Shown: positions 13,405 through 28,721, numbered from the stretch's first letter. The stretch is 64,000 nucleotides of DNA from Macropodus opercularis (GCA_030770545.1 CM061107.1:8148001-8212000), one strand, 5' to 3'. A program made the numbers and translations. The notes: a model not told the origin generated them from the letters alone.

Positions 13405-16400
13405 GTAAGTAAATCTGCCCTTTTTTCTGTTTGTATTCAGCTCTTACCTGTTGTGTACCTGTGCCACGCTCTACTTCTTGTGCTGGTTGACTTTTTGAGT
13501 GACAGAAAGTTGGGAGCAGAATATTTACTTTCCTTTGTGTGTGTCCTGATTTACCTGTGTGACTGTGCCTCCTTGTTTCCTGTATCGCTCCTCCACTGTG
13601 TGTGTGAGAGCATATTTCTGTGCCTGGGAGTCTGCAAGTAGAAGGACACTTTCATCTCATCCTGTTTAGATCATTACTGTTTGAAAGATGTGTGTTGGTA
13701 AACAGAGAGCAACAGCCACATACACACTTCACCACACACCCACATCGCCTCCAGCGCTGTCCTTAATTTACAAGCCCACACACATCAGCACACACACATG
13801 GAAATGTCAGTGTAGATCACAAGGAAATGAGGCAGGACAGCCAGAAAGGAGCATTGTTTATTTGGGGGAACGCACATTTGGCAAGTCTTCCTAAAATAAA
13901 TCTCACAAATGCTATCATCGTAGCCAGCCTTCATGCTGCAGCTCCTTCACACAATCCATCAAACCCTTCAGAACTAACTCACACAGTTGGATGTTTAAAT
14001 CAAAGCAGCAGAAAAGTACTTTTTCCTGAGGAAATAAAAACTGTTCTTTAGTGTTTGATTTATACATAAGGAAATGTGAAGAGTGGTGAAGGGATTATTC
14101 AGGTTCTTTAGTCAACAGCAGCCGAACCACAAAATGCTGTTGAAATGTTACTTGTAGACCAAAAACCTTTCAGTTCAGTATAATCATTAAGGAGACAATA
14201 TTATGCATCATTTCAAGTTCAGATTATACATAATAATACGATTTTAGCACTTCTGGCTGCATTGTCACAAAGCCAGCAGGGTTTTTTATTTGAATGTTTT
14301 GAGTCGCTGGTGAAGGAATAGATTATTGCAGAGTGCACTGGTACTTAAAGTGACATAAGTTGTAATCATAGATGACATATCCTGAGGAATATTTTGGCTC
14401 AAAAAATGCTTGTCCTCCAAATTTGCCTTAGCAGAAATCTAAAGTGGAATAAACCACTACTGGCTGCAACTCATAAAACACAAAAGTGCCCTGAAATACT
14501 GAAACTTTTTCGATCCCCGTGTCTCGCAGCAAACTGAGAACCAGCAGCCAGCAGGCAGATAATCAATTAAATGCTGGTTTCAGCTCCAGAAATATAAACC
14601 GAAGGAACAGAGCTGGTTGCGTTGAGAGTTTTTCTGTATCGTGTGGATGGGCCTGGCAGAGCGTGGCCTCTCTGAGGTTCAGCAGGGTTTGGCTATTGAC
14701 TTTCTATCTGCTGGAGTTTGCGTTGCCATTCAGCATGTAGGGAAGTGAAGAACAGTTAGTGCCCAGCCCTGTCACTCCCACTTCCCCAATACCAGATACC
14801 CCGCCTTACTCACAAAGGCCGGAGCTACCGTCAGATTCCTCTTTTCACATTGTTGTGCATTTCTGTACATCTCTTTGTATCTGTACGTGCGCGTGTGTTT
14901 CCCAGTCTTTGCCACGACTGGTTTCCTTCCTATGTGTCTGGACAAACATTTCCTTTCTGTAAACACTTGAGAGTCAGGGACACCACAGCTTCCTGATGAG
15001 ACACACTCAGCATAACACACACACCATCTCTGCTCGTGATGCTGTCTCACTTTCAGTCACCGTGCTCCTGCTCACATGCAGACTAGTGAATTTATAGTTC
15101 ACACATGCTCACACACGACAATGAAAAAGTCCTCCTGTACACTTCTATGCAACACAAGCCTGCCACCGCCACGCCTTTCTCATTCCTCTCTCCCCGCCTC
15201 TTGCTCCGGCACCGCTTGTTGCGTTCGCTTGGAGACAGAGGGATTGGCTGAATGTCAGGATGGAGGCAAGGGAGGATTTCAAACGCTACAGCTTCCAGTT
15301 CAGACTAAATGCTCATGACTGGACGTGCTCGTACTTTTGTAGTTTGTCCAAGTCGGTTCGTTTTCTCTCTGTTGTTCAAGGAAAAAGTTTTTACGCAGTT
15401 ATCCTCAGCAACATAATAGCTATTGTAATTCAGATCCGTGTGATGTTCAGAGCCGGGAATGAAGGATACCTGATATCCAGAGTGATGCCAACTTTCACAT
15501 TGTGAAATGAATGCGCATTGTATCAGGTGTTAACAACAGGGTATTTGAATCATGTGTGGTATAGAGTTACCTCAGTTTTTGTCTGACAAACACCCAGATT
15601 AATTTACAGAGTCTAATCTTGCATAATATAAATCCCACAGAAAGCTTGTTGTGAGCGGTTCCTGCAGTAGAAATGCTGAGTAAGCAGTCATGAACACGGT
15701 CTATGTAGTTTCATTGTCATTGTTGTAATGAAAACCTCTTCTTTCCTTCTCCTCTGGTCTCAGACTTGTCCAGTTCTTCTGCCTCTGCTTCCTTTAGCAA
15801 ACCACAGTAGACCAATTATTTGGACCAAGCAGAGCGGAAGGGTTAATCTAGGCCTACAGCACACGCTCTCGCTCTCTTCCTCCTGGGCCACGTCTTCACA
15901 TCACATTATCTGAAAGTCATCAGGCTCGGTTATATGGCGGAGCAGATCAGTTGCACATATTGATATTACATTTATTGCCTGCAGGTTTATTAGTTAACTG
16001 AACATCAGCGTGGATTGATCACACGCTGTTGTCGTCAACACCGCCAGAGAGCCACGCGTGTGTGTTCATTACGCACGCGTGCGCGGCTTTCATTATTTTT
16101 TTCGATTAAATCCTTGGCGCCACTTGCTCGTATGAATATGGAACTATCTGGCATTAACACCCTAAGTATTGATCCCGTTATTATCATTAAAGCGCGCCGC
16201 AGTCTGTCACCAGCTCTAACGCCTCGCTGTTACATTAGCGCCGTGTTTGGAGAGATCATAATGAATGGAGCCAGCTTGCTACCTGCTGCCACAGCGGACT
16301 AATTGGCTTTTCCCCACAGAGTGCTCTTGTTTCAGCAGCCACAGTAATTGCTTGGTACAGCAGCGTTTCCTAGTACTGCTAACACGCGCGAGCACCATCT

Positions 16401-17762
16401 CCTTTGACTTATTAGAGGGAAAAATGGCATTTATGAATGTACTTTAGCGGATATTTTCAGACCTCTGCGATGTTTGTGTCTATGTGTGTGTCATCTGGCC
16501 GCGAGTAAATATGGATATGGTAATGTTTGGCACGGTGTGTGTGCTGGTTTTGGACAGACAGGTGGTTCCTCTCAGCCCCGGTGGTCTGCAGGAATCAAGG
16601 GGGCATGTCAGCAGACTCCATGGGTGGTAAATACACACACAAGGCTTGTGTGGTGAGGAGAGTCAGAGTCATATAATGACAGTGACAAACACTTGATGTG
16701 CACTTGATCGTGCTACCAATACCATTTCCCACCCATTAAAAAGACACACAAACACAACACACGCTCAAAAACAGCACCTCCGGGGAGGCGTTTGTCCTTA
16801 TTGGAGTTTCTATTCAGACATTTCATTATGGCGAGGACGCAGGCTCATTAAACATGACGTGTAAAGCACGTCTAACACTGTAGCATAGGTCTCATTCACC
16901 CCAGTTTAACAACTGTGTTAATTAATTGCAGTGCACTGGGAGGCTGGAAAATTAGAACAAGGGCCGTCCTACTCTTTCAAAGCGGTGACAAGTCTTTGAT
17001 CCTATTTTAAGAACGTGAGCAATTCACAGGTTGGTGAGATTTATGCTTTGTGTGGAAACTGATTAGTAAGTAAGTAAGTGTCGAGACTTGATGTAATTCT
17101 TTAACAAAGGTTATATTTTCAGTTAGTAGCTGCTATATACAGTGCATCAATCATGTTTCCAAAAATATCAAATTATGTATAACTAGTCTATTTAGGGGCT
17201 GTTACTCTAAAGCATTATTCTGACATGGGGGCATTGAATAGAAAGGCAATGATATCACCAGACAACAAGACACAATAAATTGTTCAAACCCCTGGAATAC
17301 GTTCATTGGTTTATTTGTGCAGAGCAGCTACGTTCAGTTAGAGCAAGCTTGTGGTTGTGGGAGCAATAAAACTGATCCTTGTTTATGATCCATGTCACCC
17401 AAGGAACAAAACGGCTCAAATGAATGAGAAAGTGAGCTGAACGTGGTGCAGAGGTGCATACCGACTGTGCAGATGTGACAGAGGCCGCAGCCCTAGGCCC
17501 ACACAAGTAGACACAAAGACACACACAGAGCTCTGGCAGCACCTGTGTCCTGTAACAGCATCGTGAACCGAAGCACCGGCAAACTTAGCCAAAAGGGACA
17601 AGGAAACTCATCACCCTGTCCAGCAGTGCTCTGCTCCTCTGAGCAGCTCTCGCTCTGGCTGCAGCTTCGTTCTTCCTCCCTCCCTCTACTGCTACGATCG
17701 CCCTGTGCATTAGTCCTCTTTTCCTGCCTAATCCATCCTCTCCTGTCCGGTCATTTGCTTTC

Positions 17763-17808
17763 CACACTCATCTTCCTTTCGTCATCACACTCATCTTCCT
17801 TTCGTCAT
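17763..17808. repeat. 22-bp direct tandem duplication
   Basis: The segment CACTCATCTTCCTTTCGTCAT occurs twice in immediate succession within a pyrimidine-rich region. It looks like a simple slippage or unequal-exchange duplication. Confidence 0.85.
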
Positions 17809-18054
17809 CCCCCGCACATACCTCCAGCCCCGCGTCTCCCTTTCTCATCCTCTACTGTCCTCATTTCTTCGCATCCTCCCTTTCTCCACAGTAGGACTTG
17901 ACAGAGCTATCATTACCCTGCCACCTATTTACTCTCAGCCTGTTATTTTCCATTTGCTTTGAGGGGACCTGGGGCCAAATCCCTGCCCAGAATACTTGAT
18001 CCTACCCACAGGATTTATCCCAGAGTGGCTTGGCAAGTGTAGTCCACTCCCCCA

Positions 18055-18150
18055 GCACTCCTTTCTCTCTCCTTTTCTCCTCTCTCTCCTTCTTTCTCCT
18101 TTTCTTGCTCTCTAACTCTTTCTTTCTGTATTTTCTTCCTTCCACGGCTG
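18055..18150. repeat. Pyrimidine tract (CT-rich, about 95 bp)
   Basis: Nearly every base on the + strand is C or T, with few interruptions. Such polypurine-polypyrimidine tracts can form triplex (H-DNA) structures. There is no good exon boundary at its 3' end. Confidence 0.8.
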
Positions 18151-21100
18151 CTTATGCAAATACAGGCCCTCCTTTTCAAAGAGCTGTCTCCCCATAATCC
18201 GATGGATGGCTCCATTTTCCGTGCGGTGCGCGCACACGCACGCACGCACGCACAGATTTGCGGACGCGGGCAGAATGCGTCGCACACTCTTTTAGGAACA
18301 CAAGGACACATGCTATCTCTCGTAAACATGCGCACCGACTGGCACACGCGTGCATGCGGACGCACACGGGCGGCGTCGCGAGCGCAGAGAGGAAGCCTCC
18401 TCTGCAGCGCGGGTGTTGTGTTCTTTAAGCTGCAGTTGGGCCATAACAACTTCAAAACCAGCCGTTCGTCGCCAGCAGCCATGCAGCGCTCAGTTGGGTA
18501 AACACTGGCATAATCTAAATCTCCCTCTGATGTACCAGCGCAAGGATCTTTATTTCTGCTGCCTTCAAAGGCAATGCAAGGAAGTCAAGACAAGGGTAAA
18601 GCGATAAGCTCCCCCCTTCCTCTCTTTCCTTCCAGCTTTCCTTCAACTCACTCTCACACTGACCCCTTCTCCTTCCTTTATCTCTTCTCTTACTCCCATA
18701 CACACACATATATATCTTCTTATGCCCTTTTGCGGCACCCATTGCACGCAGCCATAATTCACATGGCTGCATACATTCAAATGTCAACGACTCTCACACG
18801 GGCATCGTTCCTCTTTGTCTCTCTGATACGCGGCGGCAATGACGGCATCTGTAAAATATAGGGCAGTTACCTAATGGAGGAGATGAGAGGAGGAAGGAAA
18901 GGAGAGAGCTGAGGAAAGGATCCGAGGGGTCGCGCAGGTCCGTCTCGCACAGCCCGGAGAGCGATTGAATTATCAAGCAGAGCTTTGCTTGTTGTCCAAG
19001 GGGGTTTCTGAGGGAAAGCCCTTTTCTCGGCAGCTAATGTGCTTTTTCAGCTTAGCACAATGACTGGCTGTGTTGCGCAAAGGGGCTGAGGGAGCTCTGT
19101 TCGGCCACAGCTTATGGGGCCACCAGCTCTCTCTTGGCACCTCTCTAAGGGGCCCCTGGCCACACTTAACCTCAAGCCTGTCAGCCAGCATTAGTGCACA
19201 GACTCCTCAGAGTGGAAGGGGAATGTCCTTATGACAGCATTAGCACATTATAAGCTGAAGTGTACTGTGCTCTGTTCAGCTGATCATTAGCGTTCGTCTG
19301 ATTTGGGGACACCCACCTTAAATTCTGGAGTAAGTCCTAGTCTTGTCGCGTTTTTCCAGTGGCTGTATGTTCTTAGTGAAGAGCTCTTTTTGTTTATAGT
19401 AGGGTTTTATTCAGCCTCGCTGTCTTCCTCTTGGCTTTTTCATCAAGCCTGTAAAGAAGGCACATTCATTCCCTGTGTTCAGAATATCGTCTCAAAGCTA
19501 ATGTCCTTGTAAATAAGTAATGTTTTTGTCCCCGCTGTCATTAAACCTGAGGCCTTTTCTAACAGCACCACCTCCAGTTACCTGGAGTCTTTCTGTGACG
19601 TGACTCACAAAGAATGTATGTTATTGAGAATACTTCATAAATTACTACTGTTGGCTAAAGCAGTCAATTCAGGAACCATTTCATATTTTGGCCCTTTATT
19701 TTGCAAAAGTTAATCGAGTAATGACTTAAATACACAATAACCTGCAAGGTTGTCTGTCCAGACAAGACTTAAACAGGGATCAACACGCCAACACAAGAAC
19801 GTGGGACTGTAATTGTTTCAGAAACAGACATGTGGGCTCCAGACAGGGTGAAATCACTAATCAGTGCACACGATATTAAAATCAATGAAACTTCCCCTAC
19901 ATAAATAAATTCCTTCTGAATACTGTGTCCTGTCTAAATGTGCTGCATGAGACACAGATGTATTCTCAAATCATTTGATATCCACAGTTTATACCGGACC
20001 AGTGGGACGGAAGCTTGGCTTGTATATTTGTGCTCTGTTCCTCCTGTGCCATGCGTGTGAGTGTAAGCAGTGTAAAAGCTGATGGATGCAGAACTGAACT
20101 CTTTTCCTTTCAAATGTACATTTACTCTCTTCACCATACGTGTCAGGGAGTAATCAGCCACTATTGTGCCTTAGGTTGTTATTAAGTGGCTCCAGCTTTT
20201 ATCTAATTCTTTACTTTTATTTATTTTTATTTATCTTTCTCCCTTCATTCTCTTTTGTCTGTCTTGGCGGGTCCTCGCTCTCAGTTTCTTAGCTCTGCTC
20301 TGCTCTTAGATTGGGATCATTGTGGAGAGGCAGCTGAAACTTGCACTGGTCTCTTAATCTCTGTTTACTGGGGGGTATGTGATCGCTAGACAGTGGGGGC
20401 ATGGTCAGATGTGTCCTGGGCTGTAACCATTCTTCTACCAGGGATCTCCGTTACATGGTCTTTTGTCATCGAGCCCCAGGTTGTCTTCATTTCGCAGTAA
20501 GTTTGCCCTAAGCAGACAGACAGGATTTGATTAGAGACACAGCTTCACCCTCCGTTTGAAACGGCCTTCTAGACAACTGGTGTGCATTATGCCTTGATTA
20601 GTTCCCTAATTTGTTTTGTCCCATCCAACAAACAGATGTTCACCGGCTCCCTCAGCTACACCAGCCACAGATCCGTGTGCCAGGAACGTGGCAGCCACAT
20701 CAGTCCTTGTCATAACAGTTGTGCGTAACGGTGACGTGGGCACAGAGGCAGCAGTCGACCTGAAATGTGCGGTGACTGATGGGTTAGACTGTGCCGGACC
20801 TTTATTGCAAGTCTCGCACACTGACACTAACTGGTGCAGAGGAATTCCACAGTCACTGACGGTGACTGATCAGCCAGTGCCAAGATAAAATCCCAGGCCT
20901 CAGGCTGGAGCAGATAGACAAACACACGCACGCTCAAATGCAGACGCACAGTGACCAACCACACTCGGTTTCTTCTCCTGCATTCTTCTGCCCGTCCAAG
21001 TTTAAACTGTGGCAGACACCAGTGGTTTAACAGTTCTTGTCTCGCATGGTTTGGTGAAACTTACACAATACGCGTTTTGACAAAACATCACCACACAGTT

Positions 21101-23202
21101 ACACAATAACGCCAAAGTGTTTGGAGGATTCGCTTGTTTTGTTTACTGAATTTGTGAGCGGGACAAAAACGAAACCAGACAAAATCTCCCGCAGCTGAGC
21201 AGTTCACACACAGTGAGGCCCAGGCGGCATCTTTTTTCTCGGTGGCAAGTGATGTTGTTTAAGGGATCAGCTTTTTCACATTTCTGCGCTGAACTGAGGG
21301 CCACGCATGTGAAACTCCACTTCACACAGGTCAGAACTGAGAAAGCAGACAGGATATGAGTGTGCACACACTGTTACTCTTAGGAAAGACACGACTGGAT
21401 GTCACGTTACTCCAGGTAATGGGTTTTGGTTTTGGACGGCTGAGCATCAGTTTTATTACTGTTACTGTAGAATTAAGTGAACCGGGAAGACAAATGAGTA
21501 AATCATTACTCAAAGTGTCTGTGGACAGTTTTTACAGCCCTTTTGATTATCTGACACTTGATAACTGATACGAGTCCTCGGAGTGAGCACGTACGCTCAC
21601 ACCCAGACGCTCTGACTCATTCGTACTGTATGTCCACAGTTCAGCGAAAACACGGGGAGTAAAACATGGCACCCTAATTGTAGGAGGCAGGGGTGACTGT
21701 TACCAGAGAAAGAGATAGAATGGCACTGCATACCTAACGTCAAACCCATGACCTCGCTCTCTGACCCGGAGGCCTGTCCAATCACTCATTCTTTGACAGA
21801 GAGAGACGGGACTGAGGAGGAGGTTGGGAATGAGGGGCGAAAGATCAGGAGATGGAGAGAGAAGAGAGGAGAAGTGGCCCTGAAGGCGTTTTAAATCACG
21901 GCAGGCCCAGACAGACTCCTGCAGCAAACAATCACATTTAAACTTTCCACAAATGACCACTGACTCACTTTAATACCTGCCGGGGAGAGTTTGTCTGCTT
22001 CTGACTGAGCACGTGGAGCTACGGCTAAACTTAGCCTGCGTTTTGCATGTATGTGCAGATGCGTTTTGGTTGCGGCTTTGTTTCCTAAAGTTCATTTCAC
22101 GTTGCAGAATGTAGGTTAAATGTCTCTGTTTCCTGCTAACACCCAGAAAGAGAGAGACGGAGGGAGGGAGAGGTCAGGTGGTGCCAGAGATGGGATTTCG
22201 CTGATTCAATATTTACTCATCAAACAGAACAGTTTCCTGTAAGCACTGGGCCAAACTCTCGCTCTCACCACTGTCTCTGCGTTTCTCCCCCTCAGGCCGT
22301 CTCTCTGTCCTTTCATCATCCAGGATTTGATTTCCCTCCCCGGCCTGTTGTCGTTTGTCTTTATTTCCCTGATCTTCCTACTCAAGGATCAACTTTCGGT
22401 CTGTTAATGTCCTTTCATTGTTTTTTTCCAACCTTGATATCTCTTCGTTTTCATCCCCCCACAACCAAGATATTATACGACAATCAAGCAGTGTGCAAAC
22501 ATTCACAGGGGCTGTGGGTTTAAACTGGGCCCATAAGCATACGCATGGTGTGTACATTGTGTGCGTTAGCTGGTTTCATTCAGGGAGGTGTGTTGCTTTA
22601 AACATTATGCTCCTGGGTGTGTGCTGGACGACTTAGTGTGTTTTAGCATTTGGTTAAATCCAGGAAATGTCCACACCTTTTTTTAAAATGTTCTGTTTCT
22701 TTGTCCGCGTTGGCTTGGCCGACAGTAAAACAAATTTACTGTGCGCCTCTGCGTGCGCGTGCTGTACGCTTATAGCAAGTCTGAGCGCCGCGAGGACGGC
22801 GAGCGCATGTTTCTGGAGCCCATTAGGTGGTTTTTCTGCTGGGAAGACAACCGTACGGCCTCTCTGCTCGTCCCCCTCCAAACTCGAAAAAGAAGGCGCT
22901 CGGTCCTGGCAGATGTGCTGTCAAAGCCGGCGTCTTTCAGACCTTTTGAAAAATAGACTTTATGTCAAAACCAGATCACTTGGACTAGAGGCACACATGG
23001 AAAGTAGTGGAAGTGCTCCAGGGGAAAGCGTTTTGATGGGAATATTTTAAGTCTATATCATGAAGGTAGTCGTCTGTCTGTCGACACGTTTGGTGTGGCT
23101 GCTTGTAACTCTGTGCCCAGAAGCTGACGTCGTTTTCCCTTGCGGCGCTTGTGTGTGTCAGTGTGTTTGTGCATGTGCATGCACACATGTTAATGTCTTA
23201 CT

Positions 23203-23254
23203 CTGTGTGTGTGTGTGTGTGGGGGGGGGTGTGTGTGTGCGTGTGTGTGTGTGT
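23203..23254. repeat. (GT)n microsatellite interrupted by a G run
   Basis: A GT run is broken by a block of about ten G bases and a GC step, then GT continues. Confidence 0.95.
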
Positions 23255-26200
23255 ATCCAAAGCCATTCCCACGTCAAAGTACGCAAAGTAAATTTTAGAC
23301 AACAGGCCTCTAACCAGTAAGAGTGTCCTGCTGTAATCAGCGGGTTCTGGCTATTCTTCTTCCTCCATTAGACGGTTTGTTCTGCTCTCCTCTCGAGCAA
23401 GAGCTCTTACTGCTCTTAGTCTCCGCTCCCATTATTTTCCTTTCATAGTAATGGTTGGTCTTTTGAAGGGATTGTGTAAGAGGGGGCAGCAATTGCTTAT
23501 ACATTTTCCTCCAGATGTGGTGCATTCACGTTAAACTTAATTAAAATAACCTCTTATTTTCTCCGTCTCTACTCTTCCTCAGGTATTTTCGCTCCGACCA
23601 CTTGTGTCCCTAATACACGAAGGATACGTTGTATGGCAGAAATTGAATAATGGCTCAAATAGGTTGAGTGGGCATTTCAGATGGCAGGACCAATTTTGTG
23701 ACGCACGGCCTCTCAACTAGCTACTTGTGTTTTTTATCCAAAGGATGCAATGTTCACATCATCCGGACTCTCTAGACCTACACTCACAAATGCTTTGTAT
23801 AATCAACGAAACACACAATATCTGAATCTACAGCATTAGAATGTACCATAGCTGTAGAGACACCAGCTGTGTTATAGTATATAGCATAGTATCACCATTG
23901 TCACCATTGATGACGCACCTGTTCACTTTGCTCAGTTCCAGAAGCATTTTCGGCGTCTACCGTGTGAACCTACTGTCTATGCTGCACATTTGCATGTGCT
24001 GCCGCCGCTGATAAAAGTTTGCAAAGGTGCAAATTCAGTTTTGTTTGTATCATTGTGTTACTCCACTGGTAACTGTTTTGTGTGCCAAAGCAACCACACG
24101 CAAAGGGCTTCCCAAAGCTTCAGGTGTTGTGTTTCAGGCCTCAGAGAAGGCAACGGAATGAAACGCTCACACTCGCTCACACACACACACACACACTGAG
24201 GGGCGTTCGCTCCTCCCCTTGCAGACTTCAAAGCCAGCTGTCCCTAGAGGAACTTCAAACGCTGGGGAGGCCATTAAAAGACAAAAATTATTTTCTGTAA
24301 GGTCGTGATTTATTTGATTGAAAAATGAAACCACTAACCCACCAGACATTATTTTTCCTTCTCGAAGCCTGCTTTACTAGGCAAAACCTAAATTGCTACC
24401 AGGTGGGAATCCTCATAAGAGCAGAAACACTTGGCCTGAGGAGCCAACGTTTTCTTGCTTGCTCTTGTCATCCAGCATCTATTTTGACTCCATATATGTT
24501 TTATCTGATTTACTGAATAAACCCAGACTCGTCAACTGCTTTGCTTTGTCCTTGTGTTTGGTGCGGAAGAAGTGAAGTGTACGCGAGTGCTGCTACTCAC
24601 AACCGTCAGTCCATTAAAGCGAAGTTAAAAGAGGTGGCGAAGGAGCGCGGTGAGTGTGTGTGAGAGGAATCGGGCGGCCGTGAAATACAAGCATGTGAGA
24701 GAGCGATGGATGGGTGAAGGGAACGTGTGTTGTAAAGCAGGTGAAAAATCTACAGAGTGGGAGGTGCAGAGTGTCCTGTCAAGGAGAAGGGGACAAAGAC
24801 ATTTATAAGGAAGAGGCACTTAAAAAGAAATTAGGAGGAAGTAGGTGATACTTATAGAACCGATGCCTGTCTCTGTTAGCAGTAAACAGGCGATAAGACA
24901 TTTTATATTCAGATAATATATCAAAACTTGGAAATTCAATCACAGCAGCAAGGAATGGCCTCTCCCACACGATGTCAGTCAGATAAGCAGTGTGCTATGT
25001 GGTGCACGCCTGCAGGTTTGGTTCCACCGGGTCCGTTGGGTCAGTCCTGCTTCTGTAGTGGCTTCATTTATCCGCGTGGCAAACGCACAACGTGTTATTC
25101 ACAGCTTCCAGCGCAGCGTCGTCACCAGCTGTTTTGCAGTTTGAGCGTTTTGGCCACTCAGCACGTGAGTCACCGATTTTGAGTTCGCTTGTCAGAATGT
25201 TTCATGCTTCCATGTGCATTCTGTTTGTTTTGAGTTGGTTTGTTTGTTCGCGTGTGAGCGTAGGCACCACCGACGTGCGTCTCCTCTTCTGCCACCTCCT
25301 CCCTATGTTGTCTCGCTTCCTTTGGGCCCCTGACAAACCCACAAAACGGGGAGAAAGTGGAGCACTTTCAGGACTCCCCCTGGATTTATGGCCAACAGAG
25401 CGCGTTCATCACTCAGCTCGGGAAGGGAGGGTAACATGCAGAGGGAGGAAGAAGAGAAACAAGGTGAAGAAGACGCGGCGCCGTGGTGCGTTTGCATATC
25501 GAACATCTCGAACTGACTCAGGCGACGGCTGGATGGTTTGTTTGTTGCTCAGTTGACATCTTGAACACATTCGCAGAACAAACCGGTGCCACTGGAGATG
25601 TTTGTTGAATTTATTATGTCAACTGATGAAACCGAAACTTGTCGAGAACTAATTGCACATTTTTGCGTGTCTGCCGCAGGCGAAGCGTGGAAACATGATT
25701 TCCGTTGCTGTGATTGATCTAAAACCAATGTAAAATGTGCTTACATAGAGTGATGTCATGCACCGTTTTCATAATCTGATTGCTCTTATTATTGTATTTG
25801 GATGTGTACAAAGCTGTTTGGCCGTTTATTTCCATCTCGAATCTTGCTTTACTGTTTACATCTCCAGTCCCTACAAACAAGCTGGGAAATGATTCAGTTC
25901 TGGCGTTGGAATGCTTCTTTGTTAGAACTAAATTACGGGAGATGTTCGGTGATTGTTGTGTGTATTCAAACTTTGATCCAAACCTGACAGAAATAAACAC
26001 GCAGGCTTTCTTTTGTTGCTTCACTCGAGAACAACTCAGCAGGACAAGCTCCCATTTCATGCTGATGCACTGACAGCAGAAGCGGTGCTTTGGCAGTGAT
26101 GTCTTTATCTCACATGCAGATTGAGTATTATATTATATTGCCACGTTGTTTTCAGATTAGTGTTGTATTTGTAATTTTGCAATGCCCACGGATTTGCAGA

Positions 26201-28684
26201 CTGGGGCAGATGTTATGTGAACCTTCAGGGCTATGGGGAAAAAAAGCGTTCACATAAAATATTATTTGCCGTAACAAGGTCAAATGTGTGAATCATGCTT
26301 TCTGAAAAACATGAGCAAACGCAGTGTAAACACCACAGTGGGTGTGTCTGTGTGCATAAATGTTTTGGTGTATACAGATTTTGCCCTTTATTAGCTAGAT
26401 TTATCATCTTCCGACCGGTTTTGTGTTTACATCAGGACCAATATTCATCTGCGTAATTATCTGCTCTAATCACCAGGCTCAACAGCGGCACTGCTCCGTA
26501 TGGGACGCACGTGACGTTCTAGCTGTCCATGCATCTCGCTACATGCCAATACAGCGAACACAACACAAAGCACTAGCATGGATGTGCCTGTCATCCCTAA
26601 CGACTAGCGCATCAGCCCGCGTGTGAGCCTTACGCTTACACCGCGTGACAGCCCATCACAGCCACGTATGCGGTGATGGACCGTAACGACTTAAGGGCTG
26701 AGATTTGTTGATGAACTCAGGTCTTATTGGCAGAAACTATGTATGAAAGAGTCTCAGGAGAGAGTTCACAGTCCTTCATCTTCTACCCTGTCTTACCCTC
26801 CTCTGCCTCTGTCTGTGGAGAAGATGAATTAGGGATGACAGAGCTTCTGTACAGGCTTTTAGTGGAAGGGGAAGGAGGAGGGACGGGGGAAACCAGTTAA
26901 GGGATTCATTAACACATGATGATTTAACTGGTTTGATTTAGTACGGTGATACACTTTTCTGGCATCTTGGACTATCCCCCTGTGGATTGGAGGGAAAAGG
27001 CTTTTTCTTGTCTCTGGTACCATCATTCCTTCCTGCCCCTGAGGAGCTCGCCTCCTCCTCTGCAGCAGCTTGTCCCTGCACACCTTTGCTTTTCTCCCTC
27101 CAACGCACGCTCTTGTTTTTCACACACCCTCCAACTTTCACTTCCACCCTCTCATTTTCTCCCTTCCTCCCTCGCCTCCCCGCTGTTTCTGTATGTTAAG
27201 ATTTAATGCCCCCAAACAAGCTTTCTGTGTCAGCCCGCTGAGAGTGTCAGCGGGGGCGCTGTGTTGCCCCTTCTGCCTCTGCTGGGAGAATCACTCTCAA
27301 AGCTGCTTAGGCACACACTCACTCTTGCAGCTTACTCTCAGGCTCACGCACATGCAGTCACGCAGGCTCTGGCCAGGCTTCATCCCAACCCTGGCCTAGA
27401 GAGGGCGGTCCATGCGCTCTAGGAAAGGCTGTGTGTGCGTGCTTGTGCCTCGCACGCCTGCCCACTAATCGCATTTTACCTACCTCATGGTTGCCCTCTC
27501 CGTGGGAGGCGGGGCTTCCTGTCTGACCATCAGGAATTAGATAAGGCAGAATCATGATTGGATTTGAGGTTTAATACGCACACGTGTGCACACACCGGTG
27601 CAGACGTTGGCGCTCCTCCCGCTTCCCAGTACATTTCCAATCACCAGCACAAAGACATTAAAAAGATAGAAGAACTAGGACAAGAGCTCCAACCCCAACT
27701 TCCCTCCACTTGTCCTCATTCTTCCTCTTCTCTTATTCTACTTCATTCCTTTTGCTTTTAAATCCCTGAAGCCCTTAATCAGAGGGACCCACACATACAC
27801 ATCCCGTCTCTCCTCTTTTGACCCACAGGGGCTTCCCAATTCACCGACCTGCTCAATAATTAACGCCAGCAGGCGAACTTCATTAAAATAACACATCGGG
27901 CTTCATCGAGGAGAACGTGGCTCTGCTGTCATGTTGCTTGTAGCTTGGCTGAAGGGCTGTTCACGGCTTCATGTAGGCAAAAATACTGATCATTTACCGT
28001 TATTCTGTGCTTAAATACTTGTGAGTGTATTTCATAGTTATAAATATTCACTATTCTATTGGTTGTTTTCTTGCCAGTCTACACTGAATCTAACGTTCAA
28101 TCTAAAATTTTACCGTACGGTGAAAACTTTTCCCAGTTTGTTTAAGGGAACACACAAACGTACTGAATCTGTCACCGCCTCTCTTCTTCTTCTTCCCTCC
28201 TCCCTCGCTGCCTTTTTGTGTTCTTCCTCTGTTGTAAGGTTTAAATTAAAGCACATGTCACTCATGGGTGACACGCGACCCAAGTTGATGTTCTCTAATT
28301 ATGTCCTTGCTGCGACGTTGTCTGGCTTCAACAGCTGTACGTTAACTAGTGTCAGCCCCTCTCCCTGCCTTCACCTGGCAGACATTCTGCTAAAGCAGCC
28401 TAATTGTTTGTTTTTGTGTTAAGGCATGTTCCCTTGTGTAGAGTGTAGTACGTGTGTGTGCATTCTGTCTGACTGTGTGGGTGCTGAAGTGGGCTTGTTT
28501 GCAGGTCTTTGTGCTGTGAGCAGTGAGAGGCTGGCGACGCTCCTAATAAGCTCCTGCTCAGTCCTCAACCACACACACACACACATCCTCCTGGGTCTTT
28601 ACTTAACACATCAGCGCAGCCACTGGGGGTCATCGTTCCCCATAGCTCCAGCTCCAGCACTCACTCAGTTCTGGTGTTGTTCTG

Positions 28685-28685
<1 letters not shown>

Positions 28686-28718
<33 letters not shown>
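28686..28718. repeat. (GT)n microsatellite
   Basis: About 16 GT units ending in GCGTGG. A shorter (AC)n run lies near 28568-28584. Confidence 0.95.

Positions 28719-28721
<3 letters not shown>

Noticed and set aside
25092..25556. 154-codon + strand frame
   Set aside because: No recognisable domain, and neighbouring frames are equally open. Probably chance.
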